From assembly GCF_910589235.1 (NCBI RefSeq), contig NC_060971.1, forward strand, positions 5,352,826-5,416,825: DNA of 64,000 nt. The letters are read 5' to 3'. The notes beneath the pieces were generated by a model. It saw only the letters and a program-made list of their open reading frames with translations, made no database searches and was not told where the DNA came from. Of this stretch, positions 13,709 to 25,515 are shown piece by piece. The translations under genes were made by a program, and so were the position numbers. Numbering within the stretch: the stretch's first letter is position 1; each line of letters starts with the position of its first letter. The stretch comes from Vespa crabro (Eukaryota; Arthropoda; Insecta; Hymenoptera; Vespidae).

Positions 13709-14292
13709 CCTTTTTTTTTTCCAGAGAACAAAGGGTATGCATGGCTGCATGTTGTAGAGACGATCTATCGGAAAATTCGTCCACTCATGCGTCCTCTCAT
13801 TCCTCCAGAATTTCACGTACGTCTCATCATGTACAAGTAGATTTTCCTGAAGGAGATAACGAGACGAACGGATCTAGTTTAGATTTCTTCGAGGCTAAGG
13901 TACCAAGAGTAAAATTCCCCAGTCAATCTTATTTGCATAAAATAAGATCTCCTTGTTTAAACCTTTTCGAATCTAATTTGAATCTTTCGTATTTCCGATC
14001 GTTCTTTCAGGGCTCGTCAGGTCAACGTGATAGCAGTAACGACGTGTTCCTTAGCGTTCGAAGTTCTCCAGAATGTAAAGGATTAATGGCACCTGCCACT
14101 GATCTTGGTGCCGAATGGAAAAGAAGATTCGATGCTACTGGTTTAAGCAGTGATGCATCTTTGCCTCTTCTTCGTGGTCTTTCGCCTACACCAACTACCG
14201 CACAACACAGTTCTTCGCCATTCTTTAATGCTAAACGAAAGAAATATGTTTATCCTATTACGTTGATGGGTCGAGGCGAAAGCAGCGTCTAG
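1497..14292 (+). CDS. inaE: Diacylglycerol lipase alpha (inaE/DAGLA type), 5'-incomplete, long isoform
   Basis: Serine hydrolase of the plasma membrane that cleaves sn-1,2-diacylglycerol to 2-monoacylglycerol; the Drosophila orthologue inaE is needed for TRP channel activation. Exons read by phase: 1497-1708, 3616-3717, 4318-4504, 5004-5088, 5172-5500, 5885-6080, 6391-6579, 6772-7062, 7251-7480, 7679-7702, 8338-8470, 12267-12616, 13242-13586, 13725-13899, 14011-14292 (TAG); about 1042 visible residues. The first three exons hold hydrophobic membrane helices. The lipase core has the nucleophile elbow GHSLG (Ser codon 6820-6822), the acid in GKDVVPR (Asp codon 6976-6978) and the likely histidine in RIIHVV. 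The tail carries family segments VVTTLGPAKPQR and APLATPETLSE and a proline-rich PPSPIPPPRP stretch. The 111-nt intron 13900-14010 is an in-frame multiple of three with no stop, so it could be retained. A polyadenylation signal lies at 14358. The first coding exon is missing. Identity is very secure; tail boundaries less so. Confidence 0.93.
3315..3349. repeat. (CT)n microsatellite in a DAGL intron
   Basis: About 17 CT units, in the intron between the first two visible exons. Confidence 0.95.
4523..4555. repeat. (CT)n microsatellite in a DAGL intron
   Basis: About 16 CT units starting 18 bases after the donor at 4505. Confidence 0.95.
7063..7250 (+). other. GC-AG intron in the DAGL catalytic region
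   Basis: The conserved family junction reads SVDPK then WKTI. The lysine codon AAG ends at 7062 and the tryptophan codon TGG starts at 7251 after a good TTTTCAG acceptor. The bases after AAG are GC (GCACGA), not GT, and no nearby GT keeps the frame. I therefore infer a GC-AG intron of 188 nt. It also holds a run of 25 A at about 7146-7170. Read-through would end after four codons and remove the catalytic histidine. Confidence 0.75.
8195..8230. repeat. (TA)n microsatellite in a DAGL intron
   Basis: About 18 TA units, about 110 bases before the acceptor of the exon at 8338. Confidence 0.95.
8338..8764 (+). CDS. inaE: Alternative last exon of the DAGL gene (short C-terminus)
   Basis: If the strong donor GTAAGC at 8471 is not used, the exon that begins at 8338 reads on in frame for 97 more codons to a TAA at 8762-8764. 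This gives a visible product of about 756 residues that keeps the whole catalytic core. The extension is charged and serine-rich (for example EETMDDPDITKEED) and lacks the PPSPIPPP region of the long tail. A polyadenylation signal AATAAA lies at 9374-9379, which suits a real 3' end. As I recall, Drosophila inaE also makes short and long isoforms, so the arrangement is plausible, but only transcript data would prove it. Confidence 0.65.
8471..12266 (+). other. Large DAGL intron with an unexplained GC-rich open segment
   Basis: This 3.8 kb intron links the phase-0 donor at 8471 with the phase-0 acceptor before 12267. Most of it is AT-rich. The segment 10318-10586 is GC-rich and open in at least one frame, after a weak TAG acceptor and before a GTATTA donor, but its 269-nt length does not fit phase 0 to phase 0. 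A smaller 81-nt choice (10325-10405, M/Q-rich) would fit. I cannot tell whether either is a cassette exon. A long (GA)n tract sits at 12095-12157. Confidence 0.4.
12095..12157. repeat. (GA)n microsatellite in a DAGL intron
   Basis: About 31 GA units, ending 110 bases before the exon at 12267. Confidence 0.95.
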
Positions 14293-16141
14293 CAAAACGA
14301 AAAAGAAAAAAAAAAGGATGATCTACAATTTTTACGATAACTTTTCTAGCCTAATCGAATAAAGAAAGGTAATTTTTCGAAAAAGGTCTGTTTAACAACT
14401 GTTCAAAATGAAGATTAAGCAAAACTTGTGCCAATATGATCGATCGCTTGAAATTTCTCTACAAATATACGCTCTGTGAACGATTAGATTTTTAAAACAA
14501 AGACAAATCGATTAGAGTATACGCTTAAAGGATAATATTGATTTATCGACTAATGATTGAATGACAAATATTAATAAACAGTGTTAGGCAATATATCTTT
14601 AATTGAATTAATGATTTCAATTAAACTATTTAATTGTCATATTCAATGATATATGAGATGAAAGTATCTATGGAGTAGTTCGTCAATGATTCAATATATC
14701 TACGAAAAAGTTTAGTCAATGTACGAGTCTACGAAATAGTTCGTCGATATGTGAATTTTAATCATACGATTCACATCGATGTATAAGTAAACATTTAATT
14801 ATTAATTGTAATTGATAATTAAATATTTCAATTGTGAATCGTTAATGGTTAATCGAATTAAATATTGACCAACACTGTATTAATAAATCTTAAGAAGCGA
14901 CGATGTGATTAACACGAACAGTTTTGCGTTTAACTATTTTTTTCTTTTTTTTTTTTTTTTTCTTCTTTTTTTTTTCACATAGATTTTATCCTTTTCATAA
15001 AGTTACAGATGTAACATGAAAGAAAAGGAGACTTTTTAAATAAAAGTCGATACGTTTAATTATCATTTATTACTTCGAAAAATTTAATTTCTTTTCGAGA
15101 ATGCATTATAAATCATTTATAGATTATAACTATGGTGAGAATGTTCTATTGAACGAGATAATAAAACGGATGTAATATGTTCGATAAAAACAATATTTAA
15201 GATTCGTACAAAGTGAAACATCTTGAGGTTCGTGGTTAGAAAGTAAGAAATTTGTTTCGTAAGTCAAACGTACGCGCTATGCGTACGATGACACTGGCCT
15301 ATCGAATATCGATATTTCTTGTTAGAAAATTAGGAGCAAATTCATTTTGATACATTTTTAATAACAATACCTTTTTGAACTAGCAGAGAATTATTGCATT
15401 TATATGTCTTTACGTGAATTATCATATAGATCAAACGATTTCTTATGTTTCAATTATATATTCCTATTTTCTTCTAGGTTAGAAGAATAACAAAAAAAGA
15501 AAAACTTATTCATCTATTAATGATTTTTCATACTTAACATGTTTATAAGATCAAAAATAGGAAAAAGAAATTAATATGCTATGATATTAAAAATGAATAC
15601 ACTCGATGACACACAAGGTAGATGACGCATTATCAAAGGTTATAAAGTCTCTCATGGCAATGTTTTTAATAATAAAAATTTAAACATTGTACTTGTGTAC
15701 AAAGTAGATGAAACGCGTATAACGCATATAATTCTAGTCAATATGGGATATATTTAGAAATGTAATATTTATGGACTTAATAAAAGTCATACATATAGAA
15801 TATCTGTAGAAAGATGCTGTGCAAAGTTGATTTTGATGTATAATGAAATATAATAATTTATAAGAAATAAAAGAATGAAGAGAGATATCAATTGGAAATT
15901 TGTTTGAATAGATACATAAATATATATGGAAAATAAATAACTCAAATATCTTGGTAAGTACATGAAAAGTTTTACTTCATCATTTATTCCTTTGATGTGC
16001 ATATCATATTAAAGTACAAATTTATATATGTAATACATTTTACTTTTTTAATATTAAAAAATGACAAATGACAAATTCAATATACATACATATAAATATA
16101 TTTAACGTAAACAATGTAATTTCCTAATTATGTCTAATATT
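14293..16141. other. Tail-to-tail spacer between DAGL and Asterix
   Basis: AT-rich 3' untranslated and intergenic sequence. The DAGL stop is followed by AATAAA at 14358. Short open frames here have no recognisable content. It probably also contains the 3' UTR of the minus-strand Asterix gene. Confidence 0.6.
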
Positions 16142-16474
16142 TTATTGTATCGCTGTTGCCCATGGAGGAGTCATAGGCTGTGGATTTTGTAAATAAGACA
16201 TTACAACGGCAGATATGGATAACATAAAATTGCTAAGTATATGTTTAGTACCATCACTGACTCTAGAATTGGCAAAACTAATACAGGAACAATAAAGAGC
16301 TAGCCAAGCGCACCATTTCAATCTCATCATTAAACCGCACATACTGAAGATTATTCCTAGAATATTTATGTAATCTGGTATCGAATCATCTCCTGGTTGT
16401 GCTTGATTACTTGACACCGTAGGTTTGTATCGAATTTCCTTCTCGGGACGTCGTGGATCTGAGAAACTGTTCAT
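16142..16474 (-). CDS. WDR83OS: Asterix (WDR83OS), PAT complex subunit
   Basis: A 110-residue protein in one coding exon. It begins [18 protein letters not shown] and ends in a [10 protein letters not shown] segment, both hallmarks of the Asterix family (usual length about 106). The centre holds hydrophobic helices around [20 protein letters not shown] and a second stretch, [15 protein letters not shown]. In animals Asterix pairs with CCDC47 as the PAT complex, an ER intramembrane chaperone that shields polar transmembrane segments of nascent multipass proteins. On the minus strand the bases just before the start read TTTCAG then A-ATG, so a 5' UTR intron probably ends one base before the ATG. 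The gene is divergent from PWP1. Identification is very secure. Confidence 0.95.
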   Translation of the reverse strand: MNSFSDPRRPEKEIRYKPTVSSNQAQPGDDSIPDYINILGIIFSMCGLMMRLKWCAWLALYCSCISFANSRVSDGTKHILSNFMLSISAVVMSYLQNPQPMTPPWATAIQ

Positions 16475-18185
16475 TCTGAAATATTGTAAAATAATTTATG
16501 TATACAGAAAAGCGTCAGGTTATGTTAAATCACAAATGAAAATACTTACATAAATATAATATTATATCTATATAAAGTTATAGAAAATAAAAGAGATATA
16601 GTGTTTATTATAAATTAAAAATCTAGATTTATACGTAACGTTATTAGTAAAATTAAATAAATAAGACAAGTCGTAAAAAATCATCAGTACTAATCGATTA
16701 TATATCGATTAGGTATATAGATAACTCATATTTAAAACGATATCTCGAAAATTTAATTTCTATTTCTATCACCATTGGCGCTACGATCTTTTGGTAACTT
16801 ATCAATAATGCAAATCTTGATAAATCAAAAAAATTCAGATTAAAACACTTGATTATTGGAAATTTTTTTGAAACAAGGTTAACAAATGTTCACTACCTTT
16901 TGTTCGAAGCGTATGTGATTTCAGCGACAGGTATGAACAAAATATGAATTACGAATACAAGCGGGGAACGCTGTCCTCACCATGTATCTGTCGTATCGAT
17001 GTATAAACTTGTTTGGTTATTCTCTTCTTATGCTTAAATAACGATTGGTTTTGTTTGGGTTAGAGTAAGTAGTTAGTAGATTGTGAACTCGCACTTTTCA
17101 GTCTTCCATATGTATAACTAGATAAAAAGATAACTAGATAACAAAGATTTAAAAGATAAGAAGATAAAAAAATAAATAGAAAAAGAAAGTATAGTTCGAT
17201 CATTTTTTCAAGAATAATTTATCTACAGATAGAAAGCTTTTTCAAAAATCGTCTTTAAAATGAGACCGTGTTCATCGAAATTGGTTGAGAATTACGTTTG
17301 TTCTATTTGATGGCGTAAACCATTAGAAAACCAATGGTAGTGAACATATTTAATATTTTGTCTTTAAGATTATTTATCACAGTTTTATAATGGTTTACGT
17401 CGACAGTGATTATAGACGTAAATCTTGAACGATTTTGTTGAAGAAGTTCTCATTTTAAAGATGATTTAAGCTAAGACATGACTTTTTCGAACTATTGAAA
17501 AAAGCTTTATTTTATTTGAATAATCAGAAAATGGTATTTTTTTCGAGAATAGTATGCATAAAAAAAAAGGTATTTTCAAAAATCCGGAAAAGTCATGTTC
17601 TCGTTTAAACCTTCATTTTTAAAAAGAAACCACGTTCATCAGTAGCGTTCATGAATTAAATATGGACTTGCTGTTGGTGTAAATAACTGCTTTCGACTTT
17701 TTTTCATAAAAAAATGATTAGTTTCATATAGTGGCGCTCTTCTAATTTTACGACAGAAGTCAAGAAGCTACTATGGACTATTAGATTTTTATATAAACTT
17801 TTAAATGCTGTGTATTCTATTTCCACGAAGTATACGATTGTTTGTTTATGTGCTTAACGATCCTGAAATTTTCTAAACCATTCCAAACTCAAGAAAATGC
17901 GTTTCGTATCTAATTCATTTAATTCGTCTCTAAAAACAAGATTTTGTTGATTGTTTGGTGAAAAATAATAATTAGTGAATATATACTTCTATATTATATC
18001 TTTATAAAAATTAAAACATTGCATCATTTCCACATCATCTATGAATTATAACCTATATAAGCTTATAGACACGTCCCCTTTTTTGCTTTTACAGTTCATA
18101 TTGTGTCCATACCTGTCGCTGAAGTCACACACGCTTCGAGCGATAAGTAATAAACGCCTTAATTTATAATTATAAACATATATAT

Positions 18186-18235
<50 letters not shown>

Positions 18236-18313
18236 TTTTACATATACATATATGTATGCATGTACGTATGTATATATAAATAACAATATTTGCATTTAAA
18301 TCAAATAAACATA
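16475..18313. other. Divergent Asterix/PWP1 spacer with promoters
   Basis: This 1.8 kb region separates two genes transcribed away from each other, so it should contain both promoters and 5' UTRs, including an Asterix UTR intron. It carries the inverted repeat annotated separately and an (AT)n run at about 18190-18227. No coding frame is supported. Confidence 0.6.
16889..18154. repeat. Inverted-repeat-bounded segment with internal hairpins
   Basis: The 45 bases at 16904-16948 match the reverse complement of 18095-18139 at 41 positions by my count. Weaker matching extends each arm to about 90 bases (16889-16978 and 18067-18154). Inside are further inverted pairs: 17247-17274 with 17439-17466 (24 of 28), a perfect 12-mer 17314-17325 with 17388-17399, and a perfect 11-mer 17476-17486 with 17588-17598. 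It contains no transposase-like frame and I saw no clear target-site duplication. It could be a non-autonomous DNA element or foldback structure, or an inverted duplication of a promoter/5' UTR segment. Confidence 0.7.
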
Positions 18314-20736
18314 ATGAATATAGTATCGTGCACCACGTGGGTTAAGAGAGGTATTGCTGCAACTCTTCCTGAAAAGGTTAATTTAAAAACGAACATAACG
18401 TAATATATTATCTTTATATATATTTTATATCACGATTAGGAAATGATAATTGTGATTTACAGGTTGAACTGACATCAAAAGAATTAGAAGAAATTATAAA
18501 ACAAACCCAATTTGATTTGCAGTATGTTTATGTAATAATTTACTACACAAAATTTCTTCAAAATCGTCCAATTGTATGAGAAAAATATTATTTTTAGGAA
18601 TGATGATTCGGATAAAGAAGAAGACGAAGAAGACGAAGAAGCTATTGGAGATGAAGCTGATTCGGAGAAAAATAAAGTTAAAAAGAACTATGATGTAAAC
18701 AATAGTTCGATGGAAACCGATGAATATGATTTTGATAAATATGATAAAGAGAGTAGGTTTATTATTTTGAATTAGATATTATATTTGCATTATAAATTTG
18801 AACATTAAAAAATATATTTTTAAGACGGTGATATACATTGTAATATCGGAAATATAGTATCTTTTGGGGAGGACGGTAAAGATCCTCTTATAACATCAGC
18901 AGAGATTGATGATGATTCAGAAAAAGAAGATGACATGATCAAAGGCGATGATAATTTAGTTTTGTTAGGACACGTTGATGGTGATGCCAGTATATTGGAA
19001 ATATTTGGTTAGTTTTTGTATTAAACTAATCTCATTGATAAAAAAGATTTTTATTTAAATAACTAATCTATCTTAATCTAAATGAATTATAGTATATAAT
19101 GCAGCAGAAGGTTCTTTTTATTGTCATCATGATATATTGTTACCATCATTTCCATTATGTATCGAATGGCTTAATTTTGATCCAAGTGATACAATGCCAG
19201 GTAAATAAGTAAAAGATTAATTATATATTTCGTAATGTATGTTATTCATATTTATTTGAATGTTTGTTTAGCCAATTTATGTGCAATCGGAAGTATGACT
19301 CCAATAATCGAAGTTTGGGATCTTGACCTAATTGATTGTTTAGAACCAGTTTTTAAACTTGGGCGTAAACCAAGTAAAAAAAAAAAATTGACCCGTATCG
19401 GTCATAAAGATGCAGTATTAGATTTGGCATGGAATAAAAATTATACGTAATTAATTATTTAATACTTTTTGTTAATTAATTTCATTATAAAATATGAATA
19501 TCGTAAAAGATTTTCTTTTCAGACATATATTGGCAAGTGGTTCAGTTGATCAAACTGTTTTATTGTGGGATTTAGAAAATGGCAAACCTGCCACCAAATT
19601 GGATCCTTTCAATGAAAAAGTTCAGAGTCTTGAATGGCATCCATTAGAAACTCATCATCTCTTAACGGGATGTGCAGACCAGTAATTATTATTTTTATCT
19701 ATTAATATAATAGTTATTGTATTCGTATTATATATTAATTGTATACTATTTTATTTAGAGTCGCAAGATTGTTCGATTGTAAATTAGAAAGCAATGTTAA
19801 AGAATGGCAGACACCTGGAGAAGTAGAAAGAGTCTTATGGAATCACTTTGATGCTAATTATTTTCTTGTAAGTACATATATAGTTTTATTTTTTTAATAT
19901 TTCAATTGTTTAATATTACAAAATTATTAATTTCATACATGTCATAAGTAATGTATATGTATTTTTAAAGATAATATGATAGTAATTTTTATTGTAGATT
20001 AGCACAAATAATGGTTACCTTGAATATTATGACATAAGAGAAGATTCACCAATTTGGCAAGTCAAGGCTCATGAAGCAGAAATTACAGGTTTTTTCTCCC
20101 CCACCCCCAAAAATCATTTATATATAAGATAAACAGAATAATCATGTCCTGTTTCTTTGTCTACTTTTTAGGATTATCTTTTAGCTCATCGTATCCAGGA
20201 TTATTAGTTACTTCATCGAATGATAGCATAATCAAAGTATGGGATATTCTTGATAGTAAAGATCCATGCGTTATATGGGAAAAGAAGACTAATTTAGGTG
20301 CATTGCAATGTCTTGCAGCAAATCCAGATATTCCACTTGTATTTGCTGTAGGTGGTGACAACAAAGCTCATAATTTTAAAGTTATAGATTTGTCTGAAAT
20401 ATCAACAGGTATATATTTCATTTTTATTTTATTTTATCATAGTTGTAACACTTATATCATACAAATTGATGATACATTACTTTTTGGTTTATGTTTCATA
20501 AAAATATGTATGTATTTCTATGATGTTATTATATAATATCTCTTATAATTATTACAACAGTTAATGACAGATTTAAAAAAAGAGAAACTATACATATGGA
20601 AATGAAAGAAAACTCTAAAAAGAGTGAAGACTATGGCACAAAAGGAGAAATGATGGAAGTGGCTGAGGGTATGGAATCCATGGCATTAAACATTGTTAAT
20701 TCTTCTGGGGTTAATAAAAAAAAAAAAAAGAAATAA
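18314..20736 (+). CDS. PWP1: PWP1, WD40 ribosome-biogenesis protein
   Basis: Eleven exons give 504 residues, close to the 501 of human PWP1: 18314-18376, 18463-18521, 18598-18752, 18825-19007, 19093-19200, 19272-19446, 19523-19681, 19759-19867, 19998-20088, 20172-20408, 20561-20736 (TAA). All junction phases agree. It begins [16 protein letters not shown], a PWP1 signature, followed by an acidic low-complexity region ([10 protein letters not shown]). The WD40 propeller follows, with [45 protein letters not shown] and [11 protein letters not shown]. The C-terminus is lysine-rich. PWP1 acts in the nucleolus in rRNA transcription and processing and in large-subunit assembly. Polyadenylation signals occur at 20742 and 20997. 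The start is the only ATG in frame with the signature. Identity is very secure. Confidence 0.95.
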
Positions 20737-23177
20737 GAAATAATAAATGTTATCTAAATTTTGTGTACGAAATGTAAATAATTTACCTACACTATACGTT
20801 CGATATGTACATAATATAAATATCGTACAACACACATTTTTCTTACACGTGATAATTCTATTTTCATAATTTATAGGTAGGGTATTTAATGAAATACAAA
20901 TGTCATTAGATTTTCGAAGTTTTTATTCGGTTCCTTTTGCTATTTACTCTAGTTTATAATATTTCTGTGTGACAAATTCTATATACTTTCTAGCACAATA
21001 AATTACACAATACTGAATAAGGAAGAAAGTTTATAATGATCTTAATATACCTGGGATGGTTGTGTATAATAATTCTTATTTCTTTTTTTTGCACATAATT
21101 TATTTCTTTCCCTGTAGTAATATAATGTTATCCCCAACAGTATTTCGTAAGAGTTAATCATTCTGTACAACAATGTGATTTCATTCTATATTCTTTACAA
21201 TTGATGGATTCCAATTTTTTCCCCCTTCTATAGATAATTTATATTAAGAAGGCAGTTGATACAAACTTTGATTCATAATATTTCATTATCATAAAAATAC
21301 AACTTACAATGATTTAATAATGACTAAGAGTGTTAATATTAATTGTATGAGAATAATTGCCAAATATTATTTATCGACTAAAAAAACTTGGAAAAAGAGT
21401 TTACAATAAATGTGATTAAAAAATTACTTTTGAAATGTATATTAAAAAAAAAAAATAAAAAAAAAAAAAAAAAAAAAAAAAAATTAAATATTGATAACTA
21501 CACCATTACAATAATATATAACGAATTTGTGAAAAGTGTTCTTTATTTTACTTATGTAGTAAGTTGAAATTCTCAGTAAATTATTGGATATTTATATAAT
21601 AAGTATTCACAAAAAGTATCTCATTTACTTTCACTTTGAGTTGATAACTTGGATTCGCCAATATTATTTCTATTAGTGCAATAGTTTAATTGATATATAA
21701 TTTAATAAATTGATAATAAATCATAATGTATGTAATAACTCAATATACTTAAAGAAAAATGATATTTTACAAATCGTTTTTAAATCTCGTATACGATTTG
21801 AGTTTAATGTAATTTATATTTCGGTATAGTGTAAAACGGATAAAAATAAATATAAAAATAATTATAGATCGCAGTTTATAATGATCAGATAGTTATTAAT
21901 AATATCGGCTATTAATTGTTGAAATGTAATGTTTTTCATTTATGAACATGCACATTTCATTTTGTTATCATACAAGATAGATTTGCTATCAGTAATTTAT
22001 AATTGTTGAAATATTCAATTGATATTTAGAAATTATTTAAAAAACCAAAAATATTTATAAACTAGAGATATAATCTAAAAGTTATATAAATTATAATAAA
22101 AAAAAAAATTGCAACAAGTTAGACTAATGAAATATATTAAAATTATTAGGTTTAGTCCTTTGTCCCAAGACAAATATTTCGATTAAACATTAAAATATTA
22201 TAATGCAAAGTGTGAGCACTTGAAAAAATAACATAAGGTTTTGTTTATAGAGGTATTTAAAATACATAGGAAAAAGAAAAAAAAAAGAAAAAAAAAGAGA
22301 GAAGAAAAAAAGAAAAAAAAAAAAAAATTAATTGGCCACTTTATATTCTACTTTGTGCTACAGAGAAAATTAAAATTACATGATTTATATAAATTTAATA
22401 AGCAAAATTTTCTAGATTTTAAAGTAACATAAAAATAGTATATTTTCTCTTTAATTAATAAATATATCAAATAAAAGTAGATAATACACAACTTGGAAAG
22501 TCAGAAATCTTTACACAATTAAATGGTAAATATCTTTTTAATAATTTAATGAACTGGAATGCAAAAAAGATGTATATATGTACCAGTGCCAGTTGTTTGA
22601 TATATTTTTGCTCACACAAGCATGTTAACTAAAACTATTCATACAATGCATAATGACATCTAATGTGTCATGAGCTCTGTTAAAAGATTTTAATAGTAAT
22701 AATAATCTTGTAACATGCTCTCTGGCAGTGGTTTTTCAAATTCAGTAAAAGTCACAGACATTATTATGTTAACAATGGATTATAAATTTATAATGATACA
22801 ATTTTTGCATAAATATGGATTGTAAGTAAAATAAATATAAAAATCTATGATATATATGAATAAATTTTGTCTAAGAGTTAAAACAAATATTACTAATCAT
22901 GAAAATTTACTATAATATGTGAATTAGTAAATAAATATAAGATAGTTAAGTACAATTTCTTATATTATAAATAACTTGTCTTTAATAGTACAGATTATTA
23001 AGAAAATAGTATAAAATAAAGATTCCATTGATAGCATAAAATGCCTGACTTATTGTGTAGCTGTAACAGATAGACAAAATTGTCGCTTTTGCCCACAAGG
23101 TGTACAACTGTACATGGAAACTGACATATAATATATTAATTAGAATAATCCACACATATATGTGACATAGTATTGAC
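20737..23177. other. Tail-to-tail spacer between PWP1 and RYBP
   Basis: Strongly AT-rich 3' UTR and intergenic DNA with several A-rich tracts (about 21445-21483 and 22269-22327). The part next to 23177 is likely RYBP 3' UTR. No coding frame here is convincing; the 63-codon frame at 22241 is translated poly-lysine from an A/G tract. Confidence 0.6.
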
Positions 23178-23821
23178 CTAGGCATCAGTTCCTATATCCA
23201 GACTTCTAGAGTCTTGGTTGGAATCATGCTGACTTCCATTTTCAGAAGAAGCACTGCTGGAAATACCAGACTGATCCGAACTTTTTTTAACTTTTGGTTT
23301 ATATTCAGTAATAACAACGGTAACATTATTTACCGTTACTTCATTGGTTTGAGCCGTACTACGATCTATATTTTTAAGACGAGGTGGATGCCTACTTTTG
23401 CGCCTTGGTTTGTCCAGTTTGCGGTCTTTTTCTTTTCCACTGCTAGTTGTACTACTACCACTACTTCCTTCTTTTTTGCCAGGCTTTAAAAGTGGCACAT
23501 ATTGCTGTTGTGCAACCTAAATGAGAAATATATGAACATATAAGTCAGTAAAAAAAAAAAAAAAAAAAGAAAAGAAAAAAAAATAATTAGTAGAAATTTT
23601 TAGAGTAAATATAATGAGAAGTAATGAGAAATAAAATAGCCAACCTGTTGTGCCACTAATTGAGGATTAATGCGGGGTTTCCGCGTGGAAGTTCCTTTGC
23701 GGACGTCACACATGAGGCACTTAAATGCTTCCGCTGTATTTCTATATGTGCAGACACTGCAGTCCCAATAATTTTCTTCCAGAACCTTCGCCTGACGTTT
23801 TCCGCTTCCGGAATGGTTCAT
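23178..23821 (-). CDS. RYBP: RYBP/YAF2, Polycomb-associated zinc-finger adaptor
   Basis: Two exons on the minus strand (23821-23645, then 23516-23178 with TAG) join in phase 0 to give 171 residues. Residues about 15-40 form a RanBP2-type zinc finger, [20 protein letters not shown], with the spacing C-x2-C-x10-C-x2-C, followed by the characteristic basic run [14 protein letters not shown]. The middle is lysine- and serine-rich. The C-terminal family segment LKNIDRSTA followed by [13 protein letters not shown] corresponds to the RING1/Polycomb-binding beta structure, and a serine-rich tail follows. RYBP joins variant PRC1 complexes that ubiquitylate H2A and bind ubiquitylated H2A through the zinc finger. 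The protein is shorter than human RYBP but close to the fly protein. It is head-to-head with FAM21. Identity is very secure. Confidence 0.95.
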
Positions 23822-25515
23822 TGTTCATCAAAGTCAGTCGTAAAACACTGTACTTTCTCAAAAGAGAGTTTGCCTTCTTGTTCGTGATTTCAGCCTCATT
23901 AAAAGTGATTTTGTGAACACTGAATATTCTATGACAATAAGGATGCTCAAAAAGAGCAAGAATAAAGATATGCAATAAAAATAACAAATGTCTCTAAGAC
24001 AATATTTTGTGCATCAACTAAATAGGATACACAATTGTCTAATGTATGCATCCGTGTTAAATCGACCACCTACATATCTTGGATACATCATTGTTTTGAT
24101 AACATACATGTTTGGCATATATCTATAACAAATATATAATATTATTAATTACAATCTATTATTTTGGAATTGTTAAGCAGTTTTAATTATTGGAAAAGAA
24201 TTTCATGTAACAAATAAATATATAAATGCGTTGTCTGCTTACGTTCATATACATATTGAAGAGATATAAAATAAATAAGATTTTTATAATATCAGCAAAT
24301 TTGCAAAATGAATATTTATCTTGACTTGTCGACTTACCAAAATGGAGTGACAAGATAAAAGATTCTTCTTTACATTTAAAATTACCTATCCTTTTCTGTA
24401 TTGTTTTTCTCTTCCTTTTTACATCAAGGTTTCACTTTTAAAAAAGGATTGCATTTTTTCACCATTTATAAATATAATTGAAGTTCCATGCAATTGGATA
24501 AGATCTATCTTAAATATAGTCAATTCTTTCCAATGTTAAGAAATATTTTCAACATTTTCCTTCTTAATCAAACAGATGGGATTTCAGCGTTGCATATACT
24601 AGTAGCATCGCTGCACATGCACAATGCACTCGTTGACAGTATTGTCGATGTATCATATACATATATTAGATACTATTATTCTATGCGTATGTGTGTATGT
24701 ACGTGTGTGTGCGTGCACACATTGAAATATTCCATACCCTCGATAGGAAAAATTGGGACAGCAATCACTTTAAAGGATCAAAGATCAAAATATTTCTTCA
24801 CTTCGGATATATCATTATAAAAATATAAAGGTGAACGTATCATAACTATTACAAATTCGTTAAAATATTATGAAACTCCAAAATATTGACAAACAATTTG
24901 CAACGCTGTTTCTCTATCGGCCGAACAGCGGAATCTCGAATACGGACCAAAATACTATTTAATTTGGCAACGTCGCAATGAAGCAGGTCCGTATTGAATA
25001 AATATTAGAGCCTGTTTCTATCTTAGATAGAAAATATTTTTCTTACATTTTTGCATAAAATGTTTGAATATTGATATCGATAGTCAAACTAAAACGACAC
25101 GAAAAAATAAAGATATTCTTTTATTCCATTTAATTGACATTTTTATAATTTTTCACAACGAATAATATAATACACAAACATTCATATGTTTATTAAAGAA
25201 ATATAAACAATATTGAATAAAATAGATTCGAGTAATCGTGAAATTATTTTACCATTTGGAAAGTCATTGAATCAAAATATCGATTTGATCTTTCATACGT
25301 CCCTGTCACTTTTGTCGAAGAAATCGTATACTTTCAATTGTATGTGTGTGTGTATGTGTGTGTGTGTGTGTATGTGTGTGTCATAAGTTTCTATAATCAC
25401 AAGTGTTAAGTGGGTGTTTTTCTGTAAATTTGTTGGATGAAAAAGTGTCCTTAAATTATAAACATCGGTAGTGTCACAGAAAGAAATTAAATATTACGAA
25501 ATTGTATTTGATGAT
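23822..25515. other. Divergent RYBP/FAM21 promoter spacer
   Basis: AT-rich spacer between two genes transcribed outward. It should contain the 5' UTRs and promoters of both. A perfect 10-base inverted repeat (24939-24948 with 24986-24995) lies in a locally GC-richer patch, and a (TG)n run occurs at about 25342-25381. The 110-codon frame at 24488 has no recognisable content. Confidence 0.5.
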
